From NCBI RefSeq assembly GCF_002087295.1, contig NZ_MWVI01000074.1, forward strand, positions 92,266 to 156,265: a DNA stretch of 64,000 nucleotides, written 5' to 3'. Below, piece after piece: positions 19,625-29,927 of this stretch. A model generated the notes under the pieces. The model ran no database searches, was not told where the DNA came from, and saw nothing but the letters and a program-made list of their open reading frames with translations. Made by a program: the position numbers and the translations under genes. The first letter of the stretch is position 1; each line of letters begins with the position of its first letter. This stretch comes from Vreelandella lionensis (GTDB lineage Bacteria; Pseudomonadota; Gammaproteobacteria; Pseudomonadales; Halomonadaceae).

Positions 19625-19659
19625 TGCCCGCTATGCAGCTATGCACTAGCGGGCATTTT
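19625..19659 (+). terminator. rho-independent terminator after CBS gene
   Basis: TGCCCGCT (19625-19632) pairs with AGCGGGCA (19648-19655), followed by TTTT. Confidence 0.8.
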
Positions 19660-19664
19660 CTACC

Positions 19665-20791
19665 TTATGAGACTGCCTTGATTGCTTGTTCCAGGCTCTC
19701 CACGCTGCGCTCCGTATGGTGCAGCTTATCCAGCCCAAACAGGCCTATGCGGAAAGTTTGGAAGTTGTCGCCCTCATCGCACATCAGCGGTACACCGCCT
19801 GCCACTTGCACGCCCGCCTGGGCAAGCTTGCCCACCAGGCCGCTATCCTCGCTATAGCACACCACTACGCCGGGTGCTTCAAAGCCTGGTGCAGCAACGC
19901 TTATAAATCCGTGGCGTTTCAGCATGGCGCGTACTTCACGTCCAATCGCCTGCTGCTCCTCTTTAACTTTGGCAAAACCGTAGTCGCGTGTCTCTTGCAT
20001 GATATCGCGCAGTGTTCGCAAGGCATCTGTGGGCATAGTGGCATGATAAGCGTGCCCACCGTTCTCATAGGCCTGCATGATGCTATGCCACTTGCTCAGG
20101 TCACAGGCGAAGCTATTGCTCTGGGTCTCGTTCAAGCGCTGGGTGGCACGCTCTGAGAGCATCACCATGGCGCAGCAGGGGGACCCACTCCATCCTTTCT
20201 GCGGCGCACTCACTACCACATCAATGCCCAGTGCCTGCATATCTACCCATAGGGTACCAGCAGCAATGGCATCCAATACGAACAGGCCACCTACCGCGTG
20301 AGTTGCCTGCGCTAGCGCCTGAATATAGTCATCTGGAAGCAGCAAGCCTGCGGAGGTTTCGACCTGAGGCGCAAATACTACTGCGGGTTGCTCGCTGTGA
20401 ATTCGCGCAACGGCCTCGTCAATGGGCACTGGCTGAAAGGAGGAGTGTGGCTCAACGGCATTCAGGCGTCGTGCTTTAAGTACGGTGTGCTGTTCAGTTA
20501 AGCGACCCATTTCAATAATTTGCGTCCAGCGATAGCCTAAACCAGCCGTTGCGGATGACCAGCGTTTTCTGGTCAAGAAGCAAACTGACGCGCCACTGCT
20601 TCCATACCAAAGGTGCCGCTACCGGGCACGATGACCGCCGCGTGTGCGTTATACACCTCTTTCAACGTGGCAGAAATATCGCGCATCACCGTTTGAAACT
20701 GTTGTGACATGTGATTCAAGGAGCGGTCCGTGTAGACCACTGAGTACTCAAGCAAGCCGTCGGGATCGACGTTGGGCAGTAAACCAGCCAT
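19665..20791 (-). pseudogene. class-V aminotransferase (alanine-glyoxylate / serine-pyruvate type), two frameshifts
   Basis: PLP-dependent aminotransferase of the AGXT/SPT family. The N-terminal part (LLEYSVVYTDRSLNHMSQQF, then VIVPGSGTFGMEAVARQFAS) is in one frame. The C-terminal part (GLFVLDAIAAGTLWVDMQAL; PLP lysine in SAPQKGWSG) is two frames away. Removing one base of AA at 20575-20576 and one of CC at 20536-20537 reads DQKTLVIRNGWF then SYRWTQIIEMG, giving a continuous 374-residue protein. AGGAGA lies before the ATG at 20791. It is divergent from the ThuA gene, and the intergenic region holds twin palindromic operators, suggesting shared control by the LacI protein at 24267. The substrate pair is not predicted. 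Confidence 0.85.
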
Positions 20792-20931
20792 GGCGTTCTC
20801 CTACTGTTAGAACAGTTAGTTATTCACTCTAAAGCGCGTGTTTACGTCTCAGAATACGGATAACCTCGCCGCGATGCCAATAGTGTTCATCACCAGGATA
20901 TACGCATAGATATGACTAAAGTTGCATTTTA

Positions 20932-20964
20932 GTAAACGTTTACGTGTTGGCCGTAAACGTTTAC
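20932..20964. promoter_or_regulatory. twin GTAAACGTTTAC operators (LacI-type)
   Basis: Two identical, perfectly palindromic 12-mers, GTAAACGTTTAC, at 20932-20943 and 20953-20964, 21 bp centre to centre (two helical turns). The central CG and the symmetry are typical of LacI/GalR operators. They lie between the divergent aminotransferase and ThuA genes, and a LacI-family regulator is encoded at the end of the ThuA gene cluster. That this regulator binds here is an inference. Confidence 0.75.
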
Positions 20965-21030
20965 TTTAACGCTTGAGGCTCTAATTAATGCCCTTTTGAT
21001 TCAACTGCCAGAGCTGTATGAGGAGAACAG

Positions 21031-21810
21031 ATGACCCTTAACGTCACCGTGTGGGGCGAAAACGTCCACGAGCAAACCAACGAGGTGGTAGCACGCATTT
21101 ACCCAACCGGCATGCACCAGTGCATCGCCGACGGTTTGAATGAGTCAGAGGCGCTGTCCGCCACCGCCGTCACGCTGCAAGACCCAGAACAAGGGCTCAG
21201 CGAGGAGACACTGGAGAATACCGACGTGCTGCTATGGTGGGGCCACGCTGCCCACGTCGACGTGCTGGAAGAGACCGTTGATCGGGTGCAAAAACGCGTG
21301 CTGCAGGGCATGGGCTTGATCGTGCTGCACTCCGGCCACTACTCCAAAATCTTCAAACGGCTGATGGGGACTACCTGCTCGCTGAAATGGCGAGAAGCCG
21401 GTGAGCGTGAGCGCCTTTGGGTCGTTAATCCTGGCCACCCCATCGTGCAGGGCCTAGGGGATTATCTGGAGCTGCCCCATACCGAAATGTACGGCGAGCC
21501 ATTTGCGGTACCTAACCCGGACGAAGTGATCTTTATCAGCGCCTTTGAAGGCGGTGAAGTGTTTCGCTCCGGCCTGACCTACAAGCGTGGCAACGGCAAG
21601 ATTTTCTACTTCCGACCCGGCCATGAAACCTATCCGATCTACTACGACGAGCAGGTGAATCGGGTGCTCAAAAATGCCGTTGTCTGGGCACAGCCGGAAG
21701 GCTCACGCTGGATCGATAGCTGTCCCAACGTGCCCGCCGACCAGGCGCCCAACCCGGTCGAAATCAAAGGTGAAAGCCTGCATAAACCCGGCGAGGAGGG
21801 CTTCAAATGA
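21031..21810 (+). CDS. ThuA-like trehalose-utilisation family protein
   Basis: 259-residue member of the ThuA family (class I glutamine-amidotransferase-like fold): [20 protein letters not shown] at the N-terminus, [49 protein letters not shown]. In rhizobia ThuA works with the Gfo/Idh protein ThuB to turn disaccharides into 3-keto derivatives. The same neighbour is present here: the stop codon overlaps the start of the Gfo/Idh gene (ATGA), so translation is probably coupled. Sugar substrate not known. AGGAGA precedes the ATG. The twin operators lie about 70-100 bp upstream. Confidence 0.9.
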   Translation: MTLNVTVWGENVHEQTNEVVARIYPTGMHQCIADGLNESEALSATAVTLQDPEQGLSEETLENTDVLLWWGHAAHVDVLEETVDRVQKRVLQGMGLIVLHSGHYSKIFKRLMGTTCSLKWREAGERERLWVVNPGHPIVQGLGDYLELPHTEMYGEPFAVPNPDEVIFISAFEGGEVFRSGLTYKRGNGKIFYFRPGHETYPIYYDEQVNRVLKNAVVWAQPEGSRWIDSCPNVPADQAPNPVEIKGESLHKPGEEGFK

Positions 21811-22855
21811 TCCGTTTAGCAATTATTGGCGCCGGCAGCATGGCGGGCGAACACGCCAAGCACTATGGCCGCATCGAAGGCGTTGAGGTCGTGGCCGTTT
21901 GCGACCGAGACTATCCTAAAGCCCAAGCGTTTGCCGAGCGCCACGGCATTGCTGACGTGTATCAAGACCTGGACGCCATGTTGGCCCGGGACGATATCCA
22001 CGCGGTGAGCAACGTCACTCCGGATGGCGTACACAAGGTCACGTCGCTGGCTGCCATTGCCGCAGGTAAACACATTCTGTGTGAAAAGCCCCTAGCCACC
22101 AACGCCGAGGATGCCCATGAGATGGCCGCCGCCGCCCAGGCCGCCAACGTCACCAACATGGTCAACCTGAGCTACCGGGACGCCCCCGCCATTCAGCACG
22201 CCCGCGCGCTGATTACCGGCGGCGCGATTGGTACCGTGCGCCATGTAGACGCCAGCTACCGCCAAAGCTGGCTGGTGAGCAATGCCTGGGGCCGCTGGGA
22301 CCAAGAAAGCCAGTGGCTATGGCGGCTCTCGGAAGCGCACGGCAGCAAAGGGGTGCTAGGCGATGTGGGCGTGCATATCGTCGATTTCGCCAGCTTCCCG
22401 GTGGGCGATATCACTCGGGTGAACTGCGAGCTGACCTGCTTCGATAAAGCGCCGGATAACCGCATTGGCGACTACGTGCTGACGCCAACGACACCGCGCT
22501 GATGCGCGTGCGCTTTGCCAACGGCGCCATGGGTACTATCCAAGCGACCCGTTGGGCCACCGGCCACCACAACTCGCTAACGCTGAGCGTTCACGGTGAT
22601 AAAGGCGCGATTCGTGTGGATCTGGATGCCTCTAAAGACGACGTACAGGTATGCCTGAACGACGATGTGCATCCAGCCCGCTGGAGCACCGTTAAAGCGC
22701 CGCCCACGCCCAGCATTTATCAGCGCTTTATCGAGAGCATTCGCACGGGGGAGAACGACCAGCCCGATTTTGCCCGCGGTGCGGCCATTCAAACCGTGCT
22801 GGACGCCTGCTTTGTTTCCAGTTTGGAGGACCGCAGCCTGGCGATTGCCAGCTAA
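21807..22855 (+). pseudogene. Gfo/Idh/MocA oxidoreductase (ThuB-like), one frameshift
   Basis: NAD(P)-dependent sugar oxidoreductase. The Rossmann motif is [20 protein letters not shown] and the EKP motif is ILCEKPLATNAEDAHEMA. The catalytic domain has GSKGVLGDVGVHIVDFASF with the Asp-x-x-x-His pair. The frame breaks near 22481 (GTGCTGACGCC). Adding one G reads YVLDANDTALMRVRFANGAMG and joins the halves into a 349-residue protein, the usual length. With ThuA it probably forms a sugar-3-keto pathway. As written, the C-terminal sheet domain would be lost. Confidence 0.88.
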
Positions 22856-22919
22856 CGAGACCGTTTAATTACGCATCTTCTAAACGCAAGACACCCAATA
22901 ACAAGATGAGGACTCCACG

Positions 22920-24182
22920 ATGCGCCAACCACTGAAAACATCGCTGCTAATGCTGACCCTGCTGCCCACGACGCTGCCTGCGATGGCCGCCGAGATCACC
23001 GTTGCCTGTGGCGACGGTGGGGCGGCGGATTTCTGCCCGGAGCTATCGCAGCGCTGGGCCGAGGCCAACGGCCATCAGGTCAATATCGTCACCACGCCCG
23101 CTTCGCCCACCGAAAAGCTCTCGCTTTATCAACAGCTGTTGGGCAGCCAATCGCAGGATGTTGATGTGCTGATGGTGGATATCGTCTGGCCGGGCCTGCT
23201 GGCAGAGCACTTGGTGGATTTGCACGATTACTTGCCGGAAGGCGCAGCAGAAGGATTTATTCCCTCGCTGATGGAGAAACACACCGTGCATGGCAAGCTG
23301 GTCGCGCTGCCGTGGTTTACCGATGCCGGACTGCTTTACTACCGCCACGACCTGCTTGAGCAGTACGGCGCTGACGTGCCGCAGACGTGGCAAGCGCTGA
23401 CCGACACCGCCCGACGCATTCAAAACGCCGAGCGGGAAGCGGGTAACGAGCGCATGCATGGTTTCGTCTTTCAAGGGCGCGCTTACGAAGGGCTGACCAC
23501 CAACGCGCTGGAGTGGGTGGCGAGCTACGGCGGCGGTACGTTCGTGGATGCCGGGGGGCAGGTCACGGTGAACAACCCCCAGGCGGTGGAAGCCCTGGCG
23601 CTAGCGGCTTCTTGGGTGGGGGATATCAGTCCAGAAGGTGTGCGTAACTACATGGAAGAGCAGGCTCGCGGCGTTTTCCAGGCGGGCAACGCGGTGTTTA
23701 TGCGTAACTGGCCCTACGCGTGGTCGCTGGGCCAAGCGGACGGCACGCCGATCCAGAACAAGTTCAGCGTAGCGCCGCTGCCCAGCGGGCCAGAAGGGCA
23801 GTCGGTGGCAACGCTAGGCGGTTGGAACTGGGCGGTTTCCCGTTACTCGGATGAGCCGCAGGCGGCCGCTGACCTGGTGGCTTATCTCACCGCTGAAGCG
23901 CAGCAAAAAGCCCACGCCATCGAGTTTGGCCGCAACCCCACGCGCCCAGCGCTCTATGAAGATGAAGACGTGCTGGCCGCTCAGCCGTTTATCGGTGAGC
24001 TGTATGAGACGGTGATGAACGGCGTGCCGCGCCCGGCCAGCATTACCGGCGATGCCTATCCGCGGGTCTCCAACGCGATCTTCAACCGCGTGCACGATGC
24101 GCTGTCCGGCAGTATCACGCCGGAGCAGGCGGTGCAGCAGTTGGATAGCGAATTGGCGAGACTGGGACGGCGTGGCTGGTAG
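22920..24182 (+). CDS. ABC sugar-binding protein (family 1, trehalose/maltose type)
   Basis: 420-residue periplasmic solute-binding protein: signal peptide (SLLMLTLLPTTLPAMAAEIT) and the family-1 signature around YQQLLGSQSQDVDVLMVDIV. Sugar-stacking aromatics are likely in ALPWFTDAGLLYYRHDLLE and VFMRNWPYAWSLGQ. It resembles ThuE/AglE. GAGGA precedes the ATG at 22920. No permease or ATPase gene follows; the next gene is the LacI regulator and then the strand switches. The importer must borrow membrane components encoded elsewhere or be non-functional. Confidence 0.9.
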   Translation: MRQPLKTSLLMLTLLPTTLPAMAAEITVACGDGGAADFCPELSQRWAEANGHQVNIVTTPASPTEKLSLYQQLLGSQSQDVDVLMVDIVWPGLLAEHLVDLHDYLPEGAAEGFIPSLMEKHTVHGKLVALPWFTDAGLLYYRHDLLEQYGADVPQTWQALTDTARRIQNAEREAGNERMHGFVFQGRAYEGLTTNALEWVASYGGGTFVDAGGQVTVNNPQAVEALALAASWVGDISPEGVRNYMEEQARGVFQAGNAVFMRNWPYAWSLGQADGTPIQNKFSVAPLPSGPEGQSVATLGGWNWAVSRYSDEPQAAADLVAYLTAEAQQKAHAIEFGRNPTRPALYEDEDVLAAQPFIGELYETVMNGVPRPASITGDAYPRVSNAIFNRVHDALSGSITPEQAVQQLDSELARLGRRGW

Positions 24183-24266
24183 CGCGAGCGACGTTAGCGT
24201 CCGTGCATTCAGCGATTTTCGGCCCCGCTTTTTGTACAATCAGGGCCCGACTGGCTGAGGCATGGC

Positions 24267-25250
24267 ATGAAACAGAACAAACCGAGCGCGCAAACCGCCA
24301 CCATTCGTGAAATTGCCCGGCGCGCCGAGGTATCGATTGCCTCGGTAAGCCGGGCGCTGAACGGCAAGCCGGGGATCAGCGACGCGCTGCGCGACAAGAT
24401 TCTCACCATCAGCCGCGAAGTAGCCTATCAGCCCAGCGCGGCGGCGCGGCAGCTCATCAGCGGCAAAGCCGCCGTCGTAGGAATCTCCCTTGGGCGGCAG
24501 GATATCGAACTGCGCCCTTACTATAGTCTGCTCTATCAGCACTTAACCGTCGCGCTGCACCAGCAGGGCATGGTGCCGATCTTTTTCCACCATGACCAAA
24601 CCCATGAGCTGCCCGAACGGGCGGGCGCGGCGATTTTGTTAGGGGAAACGGGAGAGGATGAGCGCCCAGGCGTACTGCGTGCGGCGGGCATACCGTTTGT
24701 GCGCATTGGCAATGCGGGGGAAGGCTTTTCGGTGGCTCCGGACGATGTCTCGGGGCTATACCAGATCACTCAGCATCTGATTCAACAAGGGCGAACGCGG
24801 ATTGCCTTCGTGGGCGGAGAGTTGGACGTACCGCGCCCCCACAGCCGCCTTTCCGGTTACCAGCAAGCGATGGCAGAGGCAGCGCTAAGCGAGCAGCTAC
24901 TGAGCCTGCCCCATCGGTTTACTTCCGACTCCCTGACCAGCTACCGCTACCTTAACCGTATTCTCAACCATTACGATCCACTACCGTTCGATGCGCTGGT
25001 CTGCGCCACCGACGAGCTGGCGCTCGGCTGTGTCGCCGCGCTCGAAGATCGCGATATTCGCGTACCTGAAGACGTGGCCGTTACCGGCTTTGATGACCTG
25101 CCCACCTTGGCCACGGGTTTAACTACGGTGCGCCAGGATATTGCGGCCATTGCGGCGATGAGTGTTGAGCTATTGAGCGAAGCGCTGGCGGGAAAAGCGC
25201 CCCGGCACGTGTCGCTGCCGGTGGCGCTGGTGTTGCGAGAAACCTCTTAA
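24267..25250 (+). CDS. LacI-family transcriptional regulator
   Basis: 327 residues: N-terminal LacI helix-turn-helix and hinge helix (TIREIARRAEVSIASVSRAL, then YQPSAAARQLISGK), followed by a periplasmic-binding-protein-like sugar sensor (ALGCVAALEDRDIRVPEDVA, VTGFDDLPTLATGLTTVRQD). A TACAAT box sits about 30 bp upstream, so it may have its own promoter. Most likely represses the ThuA cluster and the divergent aminotransferase through the palindromes at 20932-20964. The last ~130 bp overlap the convergent cdd reading frame. Confidence 0.93.
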   Translation: MKQNKPSAQTATIREIARRAEVSIASVSRALNGKPGISDALRDKILTISREVAYQPSAAARQLISGKAAVVGISLGRQDIELRPYYSLLYQHLTVALHQQGMVPIFFHHDQTHELPERAGAAILLGETGEDERPGVLRAAGIPFVRIGNAGEGFSVAPDDVSGLYQITQHLIQQGRTRIAFVGGELDVPRPHSRLSGYQQAMAEAALSEQLLSLPHRFTSDSLTSYRYLNRILNHYDPLPFDALVCATDELALGCVAALEDRDIRVPEDVAVTGFDDLPTLATGLTTVRQDIAAIAAMSVELLSEALAGKAPRHVSLPVALVLRETS

Positions 25251-25653
25251 CGGCTTGCAACTGCTCTGGGCCGAAGGCATCGGGCAGCAGGCTGTCCATG
25301 GTGTAGGTTTTTAGCACGTCACCCTGCTTGGAGAGCACCATGATTTGCGTGCTGGGGGTGGCGAACTCGCGAATGCGCTGGCGGCAGTCGCCGCAGGGCG
25401 TGCAGAGATGCTCGCCAGGACCCATCACGTACACCTTGGCAAGTTCGCGCTGGCCAGCGGTAATCATGGCAGAGATGGCCGAGGCTTCGGCGCATAGCCC
25501 TTTGTAGTGGGCCACTTCCACGTTACTACCGGCAAACTGCTGTCCATCCGGGCACTCCATGACGGCAGCGACCGGGTGGTTGGAGTAGGGCGCGTAGGCG
25601 TTGCCCAGGGTGGTCAACAGCGTGTCTACCAATGCCTGATCCGCTTGGCTCAT
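25123..25653 (-). CDS. cdd: cytidine deaminase, with an over-long C-terminus
   Basis: Zinc deaminase converting (deoxy)cytidine to (deoxy)uridine. Zinc site: CAEASAISAM (Cys and catalytic Glu) and PCGDCRQRIREF (two Cys). The family body ends at DSLLPDAFGPEQL, at about residue 131. The remaining ~45 residues (QAVKRFLATPAPPAAT...) run antisense through the end of the LacI gene and look non-native. One missing G near 25254 would give EQLASR and a stop at 25247-25249, a 135-residue enzyme. Last gene of the deo operon; AGGATA precedes the ATG at 25653. Confidence 0.9.
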   Translation of the reverse strand: MSQADQALVDTLLTTLGNAYAPYSNHPVAAVMECPDGQQFAGSNVEVAHYKGLCAEASAISAMITAGQRELAKVYVMGPGEHLCTPCGDCRQRIREFATPSTQIMVLSKQGDVLKTYTMDSLLPDAFGPEQLQAVKRFLATPAPPAATRAGALFPPALRSIAQHSSPQWPQYPGAP

Positions 25654-25690
25654 GGCGTTATCCTCTCAGTGTGCGCTTGATTCCAAGCGA

Positions 25691-26415
25691 TTAAGCGTTG
25701 GCAGCGTCGTCGCGCAGAACGGTGTCGAGCGCAATCACCATCATGTCGTTGAAGGTGGTTTGACGGTCGGCGCTGGAGAGCGAGTCGCCTTTCAGAATGG
25801 GTCAGACACGGTGCAGATGGTCAGTGCGCGGGCACCGAACTCGGCTGCCACGCCGTACAGGCCAGCGGCTTCCATCTCAACGCCGACGATGCCGTAGCGC
25901 TTCATCAGCTCAGCCATATCGGTTTGCGGGTTGTAGAACAGGTCCGCAGAGAAGATGTTGCCGACTTTGACCGGCACGTTCTGCGCTTTGGCGGCCGCAA
26001 CGGCGTGGCTGGTCAGCTCGAAATCGGCGATGGCAGCGAAGTCGTGGTCGTTGAAGCGCATGCGGTTCACTTTGGAGTCGGTGCAGGCGCCCATGCCAAT
26101 CACCACGTCGCGCACGTTGACATCGTCGCGTACCGCGCCGCAGGAGCCGACGCGAATGATCGACTTCACGCCGTAATCGGTAATCAGCTCTTTGGCGTAA
26201 ATGGAGACGGAAGGGATGCCCATACCGTGGCCCATTACGGAAATCTCGCGGCCTTTGTAGGTGCCGGTGTAGCCGAACATGCTGCGCACGTCGTTCACTT
26301 GGCGCACGTTCTCCAGGTACGTATCCGCGATGTACTTGGCGCGCAGCGGGTCGCCGGGCATCAGTACGGTATCGGCGAAATCGCCCTTCTCGGCATTGAT
26401 ATGTGGGGTAGCCAT
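25691..26415 (-). pseudogene. deoD: purine nucleoside phosphorylase DeoD, one frameshift
   Basis: Hexameric phosphorylase releasing purine bases and (deoxy)ribose-1-phosphate. [20 protein letters not shown], the phosphate site [22 protein letters not shown] and the nucleoside site [14 protein letters not shown] are all present. After ALTICTVSD the frame is lost. One base is missing near 25799; restoring it reads [20 protein letters not shown] and ends at TAA 25691, 241 aa. The catalytic Asp after TVSD lies exactly at the break, so the written product would lack it. GAGGAG precedes the ATG at 26415. Confidence 0.92.
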
Positions 26416-26430
26416 GGAACACTCCTCTCT

Positions 26431-26474
26431 AAAAAATGTTTGGCCTGAATAACCCAATCAGTGGCATTCAGGCC
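26431..26474 (-). terminator. intercistronic hairpin between deoB and deoD
   Basis: GGCCTGAAT (26442-26450) pairs perfectly with ATTCAGGCC (26466-26474). On the minus strand it is followed by AAACATTTTTT, so it resembles a rho-independent terminator inside the operon. It may reduce expression of deoD and cdd or protect mRNA ends. Confidence 0.6.
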
Positions 26475-26508
26475 GTGCACATCAGCGTGCTAGTGGGGTT
26501 GTCGGCCT

Positions 26509-27753
26509 TTACGCCGCGTTCGGTAAAAAGCTCTCGCCATCGGCCATGGCGTCTACGGCGAAGAACGCCGCAAGGGTTTGGCCAATGTCGGCGAAGGTGC
26601 CGCGCTCGCCCAGCGGGCCGGGGGCGACACCTGCGCCGCGTACCATGATCGGCACGTATTCGCGGGTGTGCTCGGTGCCTTCCCAACTAGGGTCGCAGCC
26701 GTGGTCGGCGGTGAGCAGCAGCAGGTCGTCGTCGTTGAGGGCGGCGAGCAGCTCCGGCAGGCGAGCATCGAAGTGCTCCAGCGCGGCAGCGTAGCCCGGA
26801 ACGTCCCGGCGGTGGCCATAGACCGAATCGAAATCCACGAAGTTGGTCATGATCATGGTCGGGCGGTCGCTGGTTTCGTTGGCGGTGCGCGCCACTTCAG
26901 CCAGGGTGGCTTCCATCAGCGCGTCGTGGCCGCTGGCTTTGACCTTGTGGGTAATGCCGCAGTGGGCGTAGATGTCGGCGATCTTGCCAATCGACACCAC
27001 TTCACCACCGGCGTCGGCGAGCTTTTGCAGCACGGTGGGGCTGGGCGGCTCAACGCTGTAGTCGCGGCGGTTGCCGGTGCGGGCAAAGCTTTTGCGGTCG
27101 TCGCCGGTAAACGGGCGGGCGATCACACGGCCAATGTTGTAGGGCTCCAGCAGTTAGCGAACGGTTTCGCACAGCTTGTAGAGGCGCTCTAGGTCAAAGT
27201 GCTCTTCGTGGGCGGCAATCTGGAACACGGAGTCCGCCGAGGTGTACACGATGGGTTTGCCGGTGGCGATATGTTCTTCGCCCAGGCGGGCAATGATTTC
27301 GGTGCCCGAGGCGTGGCAGTTGCCGATTACGCCGGGCAGGTCTGCCTGCTCGACGATGCTGTCCAACAGCACTTGAGGAAAACTATCGGTTTTGTCACTG
27401 AAGTAACCCCAGTCGAAGCGCACTGGCACACCGGCAATTTCCCAGTGGCCGGAAGGGGTGTCTTTCCCGCTGGAGATCTCTTTGGCGTGGGCGTAAGCGC
27501 CGTTCAACTGCTCGGGCAGGCTGACGCCTTCCGCCACGCTACCGGTGGCATCCCGGTGGGCGTGGAACAGGCCGAGCGCGGCCATATTGGGGAGCTAGAA
27601 CGGGCCGGAACGCTCGGCGGTATCTGCTTCGCCCCGGGCGCAAGCAGCGGCGATGTGGCCTAGGGTGTCGGCACCCTGGTCGCCAAAGGTCGCGGCATCA
27701 GGCGCGCTACCGATTCCAAAAGAGTCGAGTACTAAGACAACGGCACGGCGCAT
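26509..27753 (-). pseudogene. deoB: phosphopentomutase, two in-frame stops
   Basis: Mn-dependent mutase converting (deoxy)ribose-1-P to (deoxy)ribose-5-P. It begins at 27753, overlapping the deoA stop by one base (TAATG). [20 protein letters not shown] carries the metal-binding Asp; [11 protein letters not shown] and [20 protein letters not shown] are further metal-site motifs. Two stops interrupt one unbroken frame: TAG at 27595-27597 after ERSGPF, and TAA at 27154-27156 after LCETVR where the family has Glu ([12 protein letters not shown]). No indel is needed; repaired length is 414 aa. If real, the deo pathway would be blocked at this step. Confidence 0.9.
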
Positions 27754-29105
27754 TAGGCTTCTCCTCGGAAGGTCTCTTGCAGCAGTGTGTCGGCGGTGGC
27801 TTCAGCGTCACCGATGGTGACCGCCGCACGTAGCTGGGCGGCGGCGCGGGCGGCGGCCTCTTCGGTGCGGGCGTGAACAATAGCCAGCGGACGCTGGCTA
27901 TCCACATGGTCGCCGATCTCGACGATATCGCTAAAGCCAACGCTGTGATCGACGCTGGCGTCGTTACGCAGGCGGCCACCGCCCAGTTCCACCACGCTCA
28001 TGCCCACGGCGCGGGTATCGAAGCGCTGGACGATGCCGCTCTGTTCGGGGTACACCGCTTGAATCACCGGGGCGAGGGCCAGGTAGCTGTCCGAGCGCTC
28101 CATAAAGTCGGCAGGGCCGCCCAGTTCGCGCACCATGCGGGCGAAGACTTCCGCCGCCGCGCCAGAGGTGAGCGCTTTATCCAACTTGGTGAGGGCTTCT
28201 TCGCGGCTGGCGACGAGTTTGCCTACAATCAGCATCTCAACGGCGAGTTCACGAGTGACCTGCATCACGCGGCTGTTGGAGCGCTCGCCGCGCAGTAGCG
28301 CCAGGGTTTCGACGATTTCTACCGCGTGACCGGCACAGGGGGCCAGCGGCTGGCTCATATCGGTGAGCAGCGCGGTGGTGGGAGTGCCCGCTTGGGTCGC
28401 GACGTTGGCGATACTTTTCGCCAGCACGCGGGATTTTTCCGGGGTGGGCATGAACGCGCCGCTGCCGACCTTAACGTCCATCACCAGAGCATCCAGGCCA
28501 GAGGCTAGCTTTTTACCCAGGATGGAAGCGGTAATCAGCGGAATGGATTCCACGGTGGCGGTCACGTCGCGCACGCCGTAGATGCGTTTATCCGCAGGGG
28601 CGAGGTTGCCGGTTTGGCCGATGATCGCCACGCCGGTGGATTTTACGACATCGCTGAAGCGCTCGGGCGCGGGGTAGGGGTCGTAGCCGGGGATTGATTC
28701 CAGCTTATCCAGCGTGCCGCGGGTGTGGCCCAGGCCGCGGCCAGAAATCATCGGCACAAACGCGCCGCAGGCGGCGACCCAGGGGCCGAGCACCAGCGAT
28801 ACCAAGTCACCCACGCCGCCAGTGGAGTGTTTGTCTACAATCGGGCCGGGCAGGTTGAGCGAATCCCACTGCATAACGTGGCCAGAGTCCCGCGTGGCGG
28901 TGGTCAGTGCCACGACTTCTTCGCGGCTCATGCCGTTTAAAAACACCGACATGGTGAAGGCGCCAATCTGCGCGTCGCTGATGCGGTCGTCGGCGATGCC
29001 CTCTACGCAGGCTTTGATCTCTTCAGCGGGCAGCGGCTGGCCGTCGCGCTTCAGGCGAATCAGTTCTTGGGGGAGCAGGGAGTGGTGAGAAGCGTTAGAC
29101 GGCAT
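27753..29105 (-). CDS. deoA: thymidine phosphorylase
   Basis: Releases thymine and deoxyribose-1-phosphate from thymidine. 450 aa, intact. The family signature [20 protein letters not shown] and the phosphate-site [10 protein letters not shown] are present, as is [12 protein letters not shown]. The start codon directly follows the deoC stop (TAAATG), and the stop overlaps the deoB start, so the three are translationally linked. Confidence 0.97.
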   Translation of the reverse strand: MPSNASHHSLLPQELIRLKRDGQPLPAEEIKACVEGIADDRISDAQIGAFTMSVFLNGMSREEVVALTTATRDSGHVMQWDSLNLPGPIVDKHSTGGVGDLVSLVLGPWVAACGAFVPMISGRGLGHTRGTLDKLESIPGYDPYPAPERFSDVVKSTGVAIIGQTGNLAPADKRIYGVRDVTATVESIPLITASILGKKLASGLDALVMDVKVGSGAFMPTPEKSRVLAKSIANVATQAGTPTTALLTDMSQPLAPCAGHAVEIVETLALLRGERSNSRVMQVTRELAVEMLIVGKLVASREEALTKLDKALTSGAAAEVFARMVRELGGPADFMERSDSYLALAPVIQAVYPEQSGIVQRFDTRAVGMSVVELGGGRLRNDASVDHSVGFSDIVEIGDHVDSQRPLAIVHARTEEAAARAAAQLRAAVTIGDAEATADTLLQETFRGEA

Positions 29106-29912
29106 TTAGTAGCCTCCATTCGTCACGGCATCAGCATTGCCGTTTAGCGTGTTCAATAAGTTATTTAGCAGGCTGGATGCACCGAACCGGAAGTGATCGG
29201 GCGTCACCCACTGCGGGCCCATAATGTCAGCGGCCAGCGCGAGGTACTCGGCGGCGTCTTCAGCGCTGCGTACGCCACCTGCGGCTTTGAAGCCAACGTC
29301 TTTGCCGCTGGCTTTGATCGCCTTGAGCATAATCTCGGCGGCTTCCAGGGTAGCGTTCACCGGCACTTTGCCAGTGGAGGTCTTGATGAAGTCCGCGCCA
29401 CCTTCAATGGCCAGCTCGCTAGCGCGTTGGATAAGCGCAGGCTCTTTGAGTTCGCCAGATTCAATGATGACTTTTAGCTGGGCTTGTCCGCCGCAGGCGG
29501 CTTTACACATTTCTACCAGCTCGCGGCCGGTCTCTTCGTCGCCTGCCATTAGCGCGCGGTAGGGGAACACTACGTCGACTTCGTGAGCGCCAGACGCCAC
29601 GGCTTCGCGGGTTTCACGGGCAGCGCCCATGATGTCGTCGCCGCCGTGGGGGAAGTTGGTCACGGTAGCGATTTTGACCTGACCATCCAGCTTGTGGGCG
29701 CTAAGCGCGCGGGCAGCGGTGACGATGAACTGCGGATAAACGCAAACCGCCGCCGGGTTGCCGAACGGCGTCTTCACCTGCTGGCACAGCGATTCGATCA
29801 CGCTGTCGGTGTCGCTGTCGTTCAGGCTGGTCAAATCCATCAGCGTCAACGCTTGGCGAGCGGCTTGGGTGAGTTGAGCTTGAGTGAACTGGGGGGAGGC
29901 AGTCGCGTTCAT
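29106..29912 (-). CDS. deoC: deoxyribose-phosphate aldolase
   Basis: Class I aldolase splitting deoxyribose-5-phosphate to acetaldehyde and glyceraldehyde-3-phosphate. The Schiff-base lysine lies in [29 protein letters not shown] and [20 protein letters not shown] are also typical. The frame is open upstream to 29960, but homology and a weak GCGAG site place the start at the ATG at 29912 (268 aa). It follows nupC after a hairpin with a T-rich tail. Confidence 0.96.
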   Translation of the reverse strand: MNATASPQFTQAQLTQAARQALTLMDLTSLNDSDTDSVIESLCQQVKTPFGNPAAVCVYPQFIVTAARALSAHKLDGQVKIATVTNFPHGGDDIMGAARETREAVASGAHEVDVVFPYRALMAGDEETGRELVEMCKAACGGQAQLKVIIESGELKEPALIQRASELAIEGGADFIKTSTGKVPVNATLEAAEIMLKAIKASGKDVGFKAAGGVRSAEDAAEYLALAADIMGPQWVTPDHFRFGASSLLNNLLNTLNGNADAVTNGGY

Positions 29913-29927
29913 GAAATTCTCGCAAAT

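Noticed and set aside
26578..27663. Two long plus-strand frames opposite deoB
   Set aside because: Antisense to deoB, which is recognisable across the whole stretch; His/Val-rich shadow composition.
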